64,000 bases of DNA, taken from NCBI GenBank assembly GCA_033964015.1, contig JAWWUD010000216.1, positions 26,525 to 90,524 on the forward strand, read 5' to 3'. Within the stretch, counting starts at the first letter, position 1. Each line of letters starts with the position of its first letter. The stretch is from Scolanthus callimorphus (Eukaryota; Cnidaria; Anthozoa; Actiniaria; Edwardsiidae). Positions 12,901 through 22,579 of this stretch are shown one piece after another. The translations under genes were made by a program, and so were the position numbers. The notes below the pieces were generated by a model. It worked only from the letters and a program-made list of their open reading frames with translations, was not told the origin of the DNA and did no database searches.

Positions 12901-15669
12901 ACGCGGTTCTTAATAAAATAGAATTCGAATACTTGCTTAGAAGCGCCATACACCGAATTCAATAAAGGCGCCCAGTTTGAAAATCCATTGTTCTGGACTG
13001 TCTAGCCTCGAATGCGTGAAAAGACGCTATTGTGTTTTCACGTGATTTCGAGACTAGTCAGTCCAGACCAATGGCTTTTCTAACTGGGCGCCATTATTGA
13101 ATTCGGTGTATGATTGAAGTTAAAGGCCTATCACCAACCGGGAGCCTTTGCGCCCCGTTTTCTTTTGTTTTCAAATTGTTGATCCATTGTTTTTCTGGTG
13201 CTCTGATTGGCTAAGAGTCCGCAAAGGCTCTCGGTTAGTAAGATGGGCCTTTAAACATATCCAGAACTAAAAATATCTCATTTTTGACATGAGCCAAGTG
13301 AGTTTAAAATGGTCCGGAAAACGCGTTTACTTTTTGTTGGAATTATACGAGCCTTTTCAAATTGAAAACGAAAGGGGAAAACCTTCACAGCAATTTTTTT
13401 CTCCAGACACCAGAACCAAAGTCCCCCACTTAAAAGTCTAGCAGCTCAAAAAGTATTTAAAAGTTTCAAATGTATTCGATTTACCTGTCATGTGAAACAC
13501 AGACTTAAATCCCAGGCCAAAACGGCCGACTTTCATGGGATCTTTCTCCTTCGCGCTTTGGCACAGTTGAAGAATTCCTTTCCAGTCTTCTCGGCTGAAC
13601 ATGGCATCATTATAGGCGTACAGAGCAGGACCCTGTTTTGTAAACAAAAGAGAATATCAGGTAGACCATTCAGACATTAGACCAATCCTTCTCAGCGCGC
13701 TGTTCGTTGCTTTGCACTTTTACAATAGACCTTTATCTCGAAGGATGATGATGACCTCGCCTTATCACCACGGTTTGCGCCGCCATTTTGACGCGGTTAG
13801 GCAAGCAGCGCAAAATTCCACAGAGATACAGTATAATACTGCATCAGAAAACAGCGAAATTATTGCACATAGAGCGGATTTCATGACTGTAGTCCAGCAT
13901 GTGAAATTACCACATGTTAAGATAACTTTGATATGCAGGTTGCAAATCGCATTGCCAAAATTCCACTTTCAATCTTTTTCGAGAAATGGTTCACGTTTTT
14001 GTGCAAAATATCCAAAATATAGGGCATTTTAAGACAATATAGGGAAATATAGGAGAATCTCAAAAACATAGGAAATATAGGGCCGGTTGAAGGCCTGGGA
14101 GAATTATTCAGATCTCGGGAGTGTTATCCACCTCGGCCTTTGGCCTCGTGATGGATAACACCCCCATCGGTCTGAACAATTCTCCGTATCATACTCAGCG
14201 GAATTCGTGATTAATTGCTTATTACCTGAAACTTGTCAAGTCGGGAGTTAAGCAGATTTGATGTGCCGTAAGAATGGTGGTCGTACAGAATCTTAACTTC
14301 CTTTGCACCCGCATCTTCTGCATTCTGAATCAGTTCCTGAAAAAAAAAGCGAAAAAAGAGAATTTGCCGAGCGCCGTCTTTGGAAACGTTTGTCTGGAGT
14401 TTCCAAAACGTTTTTGTGCATAGTTATAAAATATCTTTGGTGCAAGGCCATAGCGTAGAAATTTTTCTCTGGGGGGACAAGCCTCATGGTCATCCTTTGT
14501 TTTCGCTGGGGGAGGTTTTTTCCCCAACACTACAAATTTTACTTCGCTGTATGTTAACTGTGGCTTTCTTACTTCTCCGAACTCTGACGCATCCGTTTTG
14601 GCCAATATGTAAAGGGTTTTTGAAAGAGAAAATCCGAATAAGGTCGGGTATTTTCATGGATTTATCAGAAGTGACAAATATGGTAAAGTAGGGAAAGGTG
14701 CAGAAGCTCATAAGTACTACTTATGAGCTTCTGAAGGTGCTATTTTCTGGAATTATCAGAAATAAAAGACAAATGGAACCGATTTCAATAATGGCGCCCA
14801 GTTTGAAAAGCCATTGTTCTGGACTGACTAACCTCGAAATCATGTGAAAACACAAAAGCGTTTTTGCACGCAATTCGAGGCTAGTCAGTGCAGAACAATG
14901 GCTTTTCAAATGGGGCGCCATGGTATTGAATTCGGTGTCATGCTCTGGTTCCCGGATCCCTCACTCTGGATCCCGATCCCACACTCTGGATCCCGGATCC
15001 GGCCCACACTCTGGATCCCGGATCCTACACTTTGGATCCCGGATCCCACACCTCTGGATCCCGGAATCCGGCCCACACTCTGGATCCCGGATCCCATACT
15101 CGGGATCCCAGATCCCATTAAACCTCAAATTTAGTTGGATCCCGCGGGATCCCTTTACATGGGGCGAAACCGTCAGACGTCCGGTTTATCACAAAAATAA
15201 GTGTAATTAGGTCTAGATAAACAACGGAAGTGTAAGCTTTGCTTAGTCCTATTTTCAGTTTATATCCCATACTCGGGATCCCAGATCCCAAACCTGAAAT
15301 TTAGTTGGATCCCGCGGGATCCCTTACATGGGCCGAAACCATCAGACGTCCGGTTTATCACAAAAATAAGTGTAATTAGGTCTAGATAAACAACGGAAGT
15401 GTGAGCTTTGTTTAGTCCTATTTTCAGTTTATGATTCGTGAGGTATTGCAGCCTGAATAACAAGCTCATTTCAGTCAATGAATTGAATTATCCCAAGAAA
15501 AAAACTCTCCACATCATTTTACTGGATACCTTGCTTGGCAAAACACAGAGAGTTTTTACCTTCAGGATCTGTCCATCATCTGGGTATTCATCTAAGATCT
15601 TCTTGATTTGCTGGATCAGCGTGGGCTGAACAAGATTGTAGTCCTCGTCTTCATCCACAGCAGCAGCAT
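1..15669 (-). CDS. sacsin-like multi-SRR protein gene (3' end off window, start not found)
   Basis: Seven minus-strand exons join in phase through GT-AG introns: 15669-15560, 14336-14226, 13632-13485, 12663-11062, 9922-8894, 4911 to about 940, and about 940 to 1. The joined frame shows three copies of the sacsin repeat region (SRR), each with a GHKL/HSP90-type ATPase fold. Every copy has an N-box ([32 protein letters not shown]), a glycine box (GRFGLGF, GRFGLGF, GQYGVGF) and a [12 protein letters not shown] motif. Vertebrate sacsin is a very large cytoplasmic protein with three SRRs, a J domain and a HEPN domain, and acts as a chaperone-like organiser of the cytoskeleton and mitochondria. No J or HEPN domain is visible here, so this could be a shorter coral sacsin-like paralogue or the front part of a long one. 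The visible coding length is about 7.9 kb. One frame break occurs near 925-950. Sacsin-like loci have been linked to heat tolerance in Acropora, but nothing in this window shows that role. Confidence 0.9.
930..4911 (-). CDS. sacsin-like exon f: end of first repeat, SRR2 and following helical part
   Basis: Acceptor TTATTAAAAG lies at 4912. The frame is open for about 4 kb. It contains the tail of the first repeat, then SRR2: [61 protein letters not shown] and [20 protein letters not shown]. The frame closes at a TGA at 890. The homologous continuation ([14 protein letters not shown]) is in another frame from about 945 downward, so one base seems to be missing near 925-950. Confidence 0.88.
7107..7420. 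repeat. tandemly repeated arm of a foldback element
   Basis: A unit of about 84 bp (CTCGCTGCGCTCGTTCGTAA, then TTGCCACTCGAAAATAAAAT, then TATCTTCGCGCCACCGTG) occurs three times in direct order. Flanks resemble the termini of the foldback family seen at 42,740-42,900, 48,174-48,345 and 62,445-62,600, ending CACCGTGTAATATCCTCTAT. Confidence 0.75.
7640..7980. repeat. foldback/MITE with AAGCAGGGATCAA ends
   Basis: The left end TAAAGCAGGGATCAAGCGG is the inverse of the right end CCGTTTGATCCCTGCTTTA. The interior is rich in GATGAGAGT/ACTCTCATC words on both strands. No ORF. Confidence 0.75.
8638..8770 (-). repeat. MITE copy (AAAGGCC...CCAACCGRGAGCC family)
   Basis: Inverted ends read AAAGGCCAATCACCAACCGA and GGTTGGTGATGGGCCTT. 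A second copy in the opposite orientation lies at 13,120-13,256 with the same internal CAAAGGCTC and CCAATCAGAGCAC words. It sits 120 bp from the donor of sacsin exon e. Confidence 0.75.
8894..9922 (-). CDS. sacsin-like exon e: helical region between SRR1 and SRR2
   Basis: Acceptor TTTTTTCAG at 9922; donor CCAGAG/GTGATC at 8894. It encodes 342 residues with the [15 protein letters not shown] opening usual after the SRR ATPase part. It splices across a repeat-filled 4-kb intron onto [10 protein letters not shown]. Confidence 0.88.
9965..10150. repeat. foldback element with 17-bp core palindrome
   Basis: Ends TAGTAAAATCACACTC and GTAGTGTGATTTTACT are inverted. The core AAAACTCACTGTCTAT... folds on ATAGACAGTGAGTTTT. 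It lies in the intron between sacsin exons d and e. The remaining part of that intron (10,150-11,060) shows no recognisable feature. Confidence 0.7.
11062..12663 (-). CDS. sacsin-like exon d: rest of SRR1
   Basis: A 1.6-kb exon running from [20 protein letters not shown] through [10 protein letters not shown], a proline-rich chaperone-like segment ([20 protein letters not shown]) and [20 protein letters not shown], all typical of SRR modules. Donor GAGTCAG/GTAGGG at 11062 leaves phase 1 and joins the next exon to read [17 protein letters not shown]. Confidence 0.9.
12950..13112. repeat. MITE copy 1 (CACCGAATTCAATAATGGCG family)
   Basis: Inverted ends CACCGAATTCAATAAAGGCG and CGCCATTATTGAATTCGGTG continue inward through CAGTTTGAAAATCCATTGTTCTGGACTG. 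A second copy lies at 14,787-14,940. Confidence 0.8.
13120..13256 (+). repeat. MITE copy, same family as 8638-8770
   Basis: Begins AAAGGCCTATCACCAACCGG and ends CGGTTAGTAAGATGGGCCTTT, with the same interior as the reverse copy at 8.6-8.8 kb. Confidence 0.75.
13485..13632 (-). CDS. sacsin-like exon c: SRR1 glycine box
   Basis: Acceptor AAAACAG; donor ACAG/GTAAAT. It encodes [13 protein letters not shown] and [16 protein letters not shown], the ATP-lid and glycine-box region. It joins in phase to the next exon to give HMTDIPSV, as expected for sacsin. Confidence 0.88.
14226..14336 (-). CDS. sacsin-like exon b: SRR1 N-box
   Basis: This 111-nt, phase-0 exon runs from acceptor TTTTTTTCAG to donor TTTCAG/GTAAT. 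It encodes [19 protein letters not shown], the N-box of the GHKL ATPase with the Mg/ATP-binding asparagine. Confidence 0.88.
14701..14733. repeat. perfect 33-bp palindrome of the giant element's terminus
   Basis: CAGAAGCTCATAAGTA is followed immediately by its inverse CTACTTATGAGCTTCTG. The same 16 bases form the tips of the 16.9-kb unit at 20,954 and 37,843. It looks like two terminal repeats joined head to head with the interior gone. Confidence 0.75.
14787..14940. repeat. MITE copy 2 (CACCGAATTCAATAATGGCG family)
   Basis: The left arm starts AATAATGGCGCCCAGTTTGA and the right arm ends TGGTATTGAATTCGGTGTCA. It is a near-complete foldback like the copy at 12,950. Confidence 0.8.
14945..15435. 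repeat. GGATCC minisatellite plus duplicated 137-bp block
   Basis: From 14,945 to 15,120 a unit of roughly 20-25 bp (ACACTCTGGATCCCGGATCC) recurs about eight times. It is followed by a block starting AATTTAGTTGGATCCCGCGG and ending in AGTCCTATTTTCAGTTTAT, which is present twice (about 15,128-15,264 and 15,297-15,432). Translations of this stretch are repeat artefacts. Confidence 0.85.
15560..15669 (-). CDS. sacsin-like exon a: acidic lead-in to SRR1
   Basis: Acceptor TTATAG lies just above 15669 and donor AAG/GTAAAA at 15560. The exon encodes an acidic stretch (AVDEDEDYN) followed by [16 protein letters not shown], the typical segment just before the first SRR N-box. It needs one base from an upstream exon, so the true start codon lies further up; I could not locate it. 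Confidence 0.8.
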
Positions 15670-15674
15670 CTATA

Positions 15675-15980
15675 ATCAATTAGTCAAATCACACACAGTG
15701 GTCTATTGTCAATGCTACGTTCTGATTGGATGAGCTACTAGTAGGCTATAAGTTATAGCCGGCCACTAGTAGCGAAAAGTGTCGGATTTGAAAGCCAGAA
15801 AATGGCAAATGACCAGACCAGCAAATTGTTTTTTTGCTTTACAAATTACCTACTAGTGTGATTCGACTAAAACAATTATTCCTCTCACCCTGATGGTCTC
15901 TGAGTCGATAGCCATTTGGGCTTTGGTCTCCTGGCTATTGACTCAGAGCCCATGGGGTCGAGGAATAATTGCTAAATGTA
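15675..15980. repeat. MITE (TTAGTCAAATCACAC ends), copy 1
   Basis: The left end TAGTCAAATCACACACAGTG and the right end CTAGTGTGATTCGACTA are inverted. The interior carries CACTAGTAGCGAAAAGTGTC and AAAATGGCAAATGACCAGAC. Copy 2 is at 56,229-56,500. Both copies are followed by the same tail (CAATT...CCTCTC, then CTATTGACTCAGAGCCCAT). Confidence 0.8.
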
Positions 15981-16013
15981 ATCTCTAAAATTTTGGAATA
16001 GCCTCCTATGAGC

Positions 16014-16108
16014 TAGTCTCCCTCGCAGCCCGTTCTTTGTGTCGGTCACGCAACGCTTTCCGGAAGCGTTGCGTGACCGACACAAAGAATGGGCTGCGAG
16101 GGAGACTA
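16014..16108. mobile_element. 95-bp near-perfect palindrome with 9-bp target duplication
   Basis: Arms TAGTCTCCCTCGCAGCCCGT... and ...GGGCTGCGAGGGAGACTA pair along almost their whole length. CCTATGAGC is present directly before (16,005-16,013) and after (16,109-16,117). A 9-bp duplication is what Mutator-like elements make, so a non-autonomous Mutator-type MITE is a reasonable guess. Confidence 0.82.
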
Positions 16109-16111
16109 CCT

Positions 16112-16300
16112 ATGAGCACCACAGGGAATTTCTGCAAAAACCCACCCATGGGAAAAGCTGAATTTCCCATGGTAGAAGAATGGGAAGTGTTCGGATTTCC
16201 CATGGTTATATCCATGTGAATTCCAAACACTTCCCATGCGTGTGCTTTGGGAAATTCAGCTTTTCCCATGGATGGGTTCCTGCAGAAGTTCCTTGTGCAC
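16112..16300. repeat. foldback with CCATGGGAAAAGCTGAATTT arms
   Basis: The arm GGGAATTTCTGCAAAAACCC continues CACCCATGGGAAAAGCTGAA; its inverse is found at 16,245-16,300. The centre carries repeated CCCATGG words. It lies against the 95-bp palindrome. Confidence 0.7.
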
Positions 16301-16419
16301 ACCATCGGAGTTTTGACAGAAGGAGAGGTGATCCGCAAGATTTCCTGCTCGCCAAATGTCGTATCATGATTCAAATTTTCAACTATGCATGCGTGTAAGC
16401 TAGCAAAAATCGATCACAA

Positions 16420-16745
16420 CCTCATAGCCAGAGCCTCTGTCATCTTTTGGCCAGCGGCAAAGATTGAAAGGATCTTAGAGGATCCAATTTGTGAGCATGC
16501 ATGATGGATCAAGAGCATAACGAAATCGCCTTTATTTAAAACACACAAAACTTCATACATACAAGAAAAATCTCCGAACACCAACTTACAGTTAAAGAAC
16601 TAACTGTAAGATCTCCGCAGTTTATGGCAAAATTAAGCACATCGTTTTTGAGCCGGAAGGAATGTTTTAACCGATAGTTACTGCAATTTTCATAATTCTG
16701 CCAGCTGTACCCCGATAATTTGCCTTCTGTCAATCAAAAGAGTGT
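16420..16745. repeat. degenerate copy of the CCCAGAGCCCGTCATCTTTTGG MITE
   Basis: Contains CAGAGCCTCTGTCATCTTTT and GGCCAGCGGCAAAGATT, plus the interior words seen in the complete copies at 50,895-51,212 and 57,862-58,072. The right end has decayed. Confidence 0.6.
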
Positions 16746-16981
16746 TCAGCTGCTGCGTGAGTTCACGCAAGCGTTGAGAGCTTGCGAACTAATAAAAACA
16801 ACCGAGTAGGTTTCAAAGCCAAATGTTCCACCATAAAATGGAAACGAAACTTCACAAAAATATCCATGCGCCTAATCTTCTAGACTCCGTCCACACGGTA
16901 TCCGGATATTTTTGGTTATGGTCCAGGGAGTGCACTTGTGAGTCTTGCGTGTGTTCGTTTTCACGTCCATAATGTTGGCCT

Positions 16982-17105
16982 AGATAGGTACGGCTTGGTG
17001 GCGCAGTGTGTTTGTGCACGGCACACAGTGCGTACGGTCCTGAGTTCGAATCCTGGATCGACCAACCATATCAATGTTCCGAGTAGTTTGCTTATAGCTT
17101 TGAAT
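16982..17105 (+). repeat. tRNA-like repeat, copy 1
   Basis: About 123 bp containing GGCTTGGTGGCGCAGTG (A-box-like) and GAGTTCGAATCC (B-box-like), as in a tRNA-derived SINE head. Copy 2 at 17,951-18,074 is identical by eye. A CCA-like end follows at GATCGACCA. I do not see a clean cloverleaf, so I do not call a functional tRNA. Confidence 0.75.
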
Positions 17106-17950
17106 TCCTTTCATCTGGGGCTCTGATAGGTCAGAAAGGGGGGTAAAGTAGTGCACTGTCGACCTCGGCAAACGCCGAACTTCAGCCGCTCTTCTTCTGT
17201 CAAACCTTTCCTTTCTCAAAGGACGCCGCTTCATTATACTTTATATTTCAAGAAATTTCGGCCACATTTTTAATAAACCTTAAAAAAATTGAATTTCTCT
17301 TGTAGTGAACTATGAATGCAATGAATAGGTAACGAAAAGAGAAATGGTTTCCTTTATGGACGAAAGGGCCTGGACCTTAGTGTATTGATATGGTAATATA
17401 TGCTAATGAGTGAGTTGTTTATATATGGCTGTTGTTCAGTTTCCTGCCATTGTGGGTTCTTGCTTTGTATACATTCAGTTTAATTTTGATTTAATTTCAA
17501 CAGTCACATGTTGACATTAATGCTGAATGCTTAACAGTATTATTTCATAATACATTATATCATGATACATATGCCATGTAGAATTTTGTATCAGAGTAAT
17601 AAAGTATTGGGTGTTGGGCGAGGACCCGATCACCGCAATATTATGTTGCGATTTGTTGTTACTAAGGACGTTAAGGAATTATATTTGTTAAAAAATGATT
17701 TCTTTTTGCCATAGCCCACTAGTGCATTCTATAATCTTTCCAACGATATAATAGGTTGACATGTTGTGGTTAAACTAAGGAGTTGTATGATTTTTTTTTT
17801 CGAGGAGGTGCGCGAAGGTTCTCAGTAACCTTAAGTGAATAGGAACTATGCGATTCTGGTTTTAGGAAACTTTTCATGCGGTATTTTGTTACATTGTGAT
17901 CACGGTTTTGCAGTTTTCAAACACCCCAAACGCCCCGGGAATATGGTGGC

Positions 17951-18074
17951 AAGATAGGTACGGCTTGGTGGCGCAGTGTGTTTGTGCACGGCACACAGTG
18001 CGTACGGTCCTGAGTTCGAATCCTGGATCGACCAACCATATCAATGTTCCGAGTAGTTTGCTTATAGCTTTGAA
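17951..18074 (+). repeat. tRNA-like repeat, copy 2
   Basis: Same 123 bp as at 16,982-17,105, starting AGATAGGTACGGCTTGGTGG and ending TTTGCTTATAGCTTTGAAT. The 850 bp between the copies are AT-rich and hold no gene I can support. Confidence 0.75.
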
Positions 18075-18261
18075 TAAGAAAACTTTTTTTATGCAGTTTT
18101 TTTGTTATATTGTGATCTGGAGGTATAAGAAAGGGGCTGGAGGTATAAGAAAGGGGTAGGGTTTTCAGTTTTCAGGCTGCATGTATCTATTTCATGTTTG
18201 GATTTTGATGGTTATTTTATTTATAGTAGTTAACCAATGTAAATATTCACCATTACCTGAA

Positions 18262-18442
18262 AAAGCAGGGGCGTAGCCAGGGGGGTCCAGGGGGGCCCGG
18301 GCCCCCCCTTTCTCGGAAATTTTCCCATACATTTACTGTATTTGCTGGAGAAAATTTGCGCATTTTAGTCCTATGTTTTCACTATCTGTCCCCCCCCCCC
18401 CCCCCCTCACCTTCAGAAATTCCTGGCTATGCCGCTGAGAAG
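18262..18442. repeat. MITE with GCAGGGGCGTAGCCAGG ends
   Basis: The left end GCAGGGGCGTAGCCAGGGGG is the inverse of the right end CCTGGCTATGCCGCTG. An inner poly-C run of about 17 is present. Relatives with the same ends are at 39,698-39,837 and, decayed, at 60,885-61,045. Confidence 0.75.
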
Positions 18443-18473
18443 GTCGGTACTGGCTGACCGAAATATTGTGTAA

Positions 18474-18675
18474 ATGTGTGGTTCCAGAAATTATCCATAC
18501 CCCCTACTACGGAAAGCCATTGGAAATTCTAGAGGGGGTGGGGGGGGGGGGGGGGGGGTCAATTTACCTGATGATTTCCATACAAATACTATATTTTTCC
18601 TCGGAAATCCAGAGGGGTGGGGGGGGGGGGGGTCACTTTTGGGGGTATGGATATTTTCTGGTACCACACAATGAA
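18474..18675. repeat. poly-G repeat block
   Basis: Two runs of G (about 18,541-18,558 and 18,619-18,632) are embedded in near-duplicate text (GGAAATTCTAGAGGGGG, GGAAATCCAGAGGGGTGG). Glycine-rich translations here are artefacts. Confidence 0.7.
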
Positions 18676-18854
18676 AATTATAAGCTGTTTATCAACCATT
18701 CAAGTTTTTTTTTTCAGGCTGGACTGGGTATAATATTAAGATGGGCAGGGAAAATTACAATATTGTTTTGACTGTGCCTGGGCATACTGTAGAGAGTCAG
18801 TCAGCCGTAATTGTATCCTTTGTATAAACCGTTCACGTATGTACAGCAGGCACT

Positions 18855-19392
18855 AAGGGACTGTTCGTTAATTACGTCGCAGGGGGGGCTGGTGGTTTTA
18901 TAGGGGGGGGGGGGGGGGGGGTAAATTTTGCAGAACGTTGAAAAATTGGGGGGTAAATTTTTAGAACACGCAAAACTTTTGGGGGGTGCATTTCAGTGTC
19001 ATGCAAATTTTCAACAGACTATAGGACTGAGATTGAGTGCAATTGCGCGAAACGCAGAGCCCTGTATAAATCCGGAGTGTCCTAAGCCAACTAAAGCTTT
19101 CCTACTAAAGGTTTCTGTCGAACTTCTCCTCTCTTTTCTTGCCAGTTACAGCTTGTTCTACCGGTACATCCTCTTCAACAATCGTACTTAGTTTAGACGT
19201 CATTTTGATGCTTACATTGTAGCTTAGTCAATTAGCGTGCAGGGGGGGGGGGTAAAATTTCAAACAGCCGTTTTTCGAAGGGGGTAGAAATTGAAACTAC
19301 TTTTTTTGTAGGGGGGTAAGTTTTCACAAAACCTACGAGCAGAAAAAACCACCAGCCCCCCCTGCGACGTAATTAACGAACAGTCCCTAAGG
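18855..19392. repeat. foldback/MITE of about 535 bp (AGGGACTGTTCGTTAATTAC ends)
   Basis: The left arm TAAGGGACTGTTCGTTAATT continues ACGTCGCAGGGGGGGCTGG; the right arm is its exact inverse ending CGTTCGTT...CAGTCCCTAA. The interior has G runs and AAATTTT words. Confidence 0.85.
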
Positions 19393-20144
19393 TGCTGCTG
19401 ATGTCGTTTTTTCGCGTGAAATCTAAATACCGTGGAATTCATTCGTCAGGTGATGAAATTTTTAGTGAATTCACGAGTTGAGTGATGGATTTTCTTAATC
19501 CCATAGCAAAGATTTGATAATAGATTTGATATATTTTAGTGTAACGGATTCAAGCTTTGAGCTTTCTTAGCGCTCGGGCAACCTGGTTGTTGTCGAGTTC
19601 AGCTTTCAACCATTGAATTCCACGTATGGGATGTTTGTATAATAGAATGACTTAGAAATGTTTGCTGAAACGCTGTTTAGATGTGTTTGCCAAAATATGA
19701 CACAAACAGCGTTTCATCTATAGACTTATTGTGTAAATTATTCCTGGAAGTATTTGCAAACATGTATGACCTGCCGCACCGCCCACTTCGCTTTTGCACG
19801 CTAAACACAGTTCGCATTTGCCTAGTGTTTCTCTTCAGAGTTCGCAAAGCAACAGCAAGAAAACCACATGAAAGTTGGAATGCAATTACCCATTGCTGCT
19901 CACGACTCTCTGTACTTGTCAAGCCATTGTAGTTCAATTAATTTCTTCACATTCTTATTCGTGGAACTCGCTGAAAAAAAAAAACAGGAAAGAAACACGG
20001 TCGTTATCTGCAGCAAACTATAGGACTACGAGATGAAATTTATCGTATGAAACTCCACCAAAGCCATGGGCTTCAAATGGACGGCTCGAGTTCGTGATAT
20101 CAGCCATAAAACAGCAATAAAATCATACGTCTTACCTTCCGGCA

Positions 20145-20378
20145 GGCCTCGACATTTCTGCGCTATGCGGAACTCAAGGAATGATCATGATCACGAGATT
20201 TTACTTCTAGGAAAACACTCTTCCCCTGGGCAGGGTGGCAGGGGAGAATTTCGGTTTGCAGGCCTCGACTTGTCTGCGCTATGCGGAGACAAGTCTAGGA
20301 ATGACTGATCACGAGATTTTACTTCTAGGAAATCACTCTTCCCCTGGGGAGGGTGACAGGGGAGAATTTCGGCCCGGA
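20145..20378. repeat. tandem duplication, unit about 112 bp
   Basis: The unit CAGGCCTCGACWTKTCTGCG...CCCCTGGG(C/G)AGGGTG is present twice in direct order with a few differences. No gene. Confidence 0.75.
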
Positions 20379-21262
20379 GATAAATACTGGAATACCCGCT
20401 TTTAACAGATACATTCAACACCCCAGGGGTACGGGTACGGGGATCGAGCTAGCCTAGACCAAATTTCACCATAAAATGGCCTTAAGTGTCGTCAGTGCTG
20501 GAAATTGTCACTTTATCCTAAATCGCAAACTAATTTCTCGGATTCTCAAAATTCAAAATATCCAAATTTCTATTTACTCAGCGTTCCTTATAGAGGCCCG
20601 GGGGGGGGGGGGGGGGGGGGCACTGCATTTTGACCGTGTATTGCCCAAAATCCCCTGACGGCACCCCCACCAGGCGATACACAATGACATTTGATTTGAC
20701 CTGTTTCCAAGTAATCGAAATTTTGAGCAAAATTGAAAGATATGATTTTGAGGAAAAGGATAAACGTTGGGAGCGGTGATATTTGCAAGAACGAAATGTT
20801 ACTCGATCGTTCAAACGTAAATATTTTATCCAAGCAACAGAAAGAGAATTGTTATATATAGAACAGAAAAAAAAAAATGGCGAGAACGCTAAAAAAGAGC
20901 ATACTGGAAACTATAGCTAGCTAGTGAAAATAAAGGTATGGACTAGGTGTTGTCAGAAGCTCATAAGTAGGAGCGTGTATCCTACGTATTGGGTGGGTCT
21001 CACATGTGTTTTATAGCTTGAGCTATTTTTAGAAACAGTTGCGCGGGAAAAATTAGCCAATCAGAATTCTCCCTTACATTTGACGTCACGCCTCATCAAA
21101 AATTCGATGGAGCTCTGCTCCAGTGTAGGCACTGCATGATGGCACTCTGCGAATTGACAGGAAACAGCAAGCGTTTTCTATAATTGTCGGCCAAATGTGC
21201 CAACGGAGCACTGATGCTTTGATTTCCCGTGAAATACATGGCAGTCGAGGATGGCATCTGCT

Positions 21263-21305
21263 TAACAACCAGTCAGTCACGGGGGTGACAGCCCTAATAA
21301 AGGCT
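21263..21305 (+). repeat. left subterminal inverted repeat
   Basis: CAGTCAGTCACGGGGGTGAC followed by AGCCCTAATAAAGGCTGTTT. Its inverse is at 36,602-36,645. Next to it are several CCCGA(T/A)-type words, as at the right copy. Confidence 0.75.
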
Positions 21306-21796
21306 GTTTGAGCAGTCGCATGATTTTTTAGGAAACGTCCCGGAAATTTTCCAAGCACTCCCGATATTTTTTCGTGCCTCCCGAACTTTTATTACGATTC
21401 CCGATAATTTTTTTAGTATGCCTATTTGCTGTTTAACGTTTGCTATTCATTTTCTTTTTTTCATTGCTTCGCTTTTGTAGGATTTTCGGATCTCGCTTCG
21501 CGTATCTTAAATATCGCGATACTGAATAAAAGTCACAAGCACTAAATAGCCGTTTAAAAACCTCGGAAAAGTGAATTTTATAGTAATTTTTTGGAAGACA
21601 GGAGCATGAAATTACAAGTCCAGCGTAATATTTAAAAAATATTCGATAATGAAACATCATAATTGAAAGAATGGAATACACATAGATTATGTTAATAGCT
21701 TATTTTCATAACAGTTAAACTTCACCTGTTTAGAAAACAATATGAAACATCAATTTTATTTGGTACCATTTCTGTATAGCATCTTTAGTCATCGTA

Positions 21797-22255
21797 GTTT
21801 TGAAGGATCAGATACCCATCGCGTACCCATGCATCAAGTCCGAACCCATCACCAGCGGCAGCATCTTTAACTTTATCACAACAGTATAACAAACAATCTC
21901 TGCAACATGGAGTTACATACCTATCAGGTACAGTGCGTCAAAACGGTGAAATAAAGCTAAGTCATTTGGTAACAAACAAAGTTAGCAAGGGTTGAAAATT
22001 GTTACCCCTATCTGTCTTATCATTTATGGGAGTTCATGTTTTCAACAACGATCAACCAATTTCATATACGATAGGTGAAACACACTTTTTCAAAAAAAGA
22101 AGTCCTTAAAAGTGGTTGCCATTCACCAATCAATATCAACAATGTATGATGAAAAACGTTAAAACGACACTTACCTTCTTTGCAACAAGATGAGCTTCGA
22201 TAGGCTTCATATATGCTTCCCAGACTTGATAGACGGTGCTAGAACATTGATTGGA
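21797..22255 (-). CDS. possible small unresolved gene inside the giant unit
   Basis: A stretch at about 22,250-22,174 between an acceptor TTCTAG and a strong donor AAG/GTAAGT reads like coding sequence. A second stretch from about 21,935 to 21,797 reads TPCCRDCLLYCCDK and GFGLDAWVRDGYLILQNYDD before a stop, behind an AG acceptor. The two do not join in phase as the sequence stands (one base off). It is Cys-rich with no family recognised. It could be downstream decay of the main gene. Confidence 0.3.
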
Positions 22256-22579
22256 GGAGACGAGCTAAGGCAGTGCTACTAGTGTTTGTGGACCGGGAGA
22301 TGAAGTGTCATCAGTAGTTTCACACAGATAGTCATAACGATAGGATGGTAGTGTTAAAGAGGACCCGATACAGCAGTGTCCTTGATATATATCAGGCTGT
22401 TCCATGCAACAGACCAACACCCAGAGACAAACACCAGAGATGATAATAATAATGATAGTAATTTTACTGGAGGCACAGGAAAAGTGCTAGAGTGTTCAAC
22501 GAATTTCTGAAATAAATTTCTGCGTCATTATTAATCACGTTTTCGTTATAAAAATCAACGTTACTATGTGTTGCTGAGA

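Noticed and set aside
14844..15210. [12 protein letters not shown] repeat proteins on both strands
   Set aside because: Products of the GGATCC minisatellite, open in several frames, no start or splice signals.
16120..16374. Plus- and minus-strand ORFs with NPPMGKAEFPM
   Set aside because: Both frames arise from the inverted CCCATGGGAAAAGC arms of a foldback.
18466..18771. Glycine-rich ORFs
   Set aside because: Caused by poly-G runs; no other coding signs.
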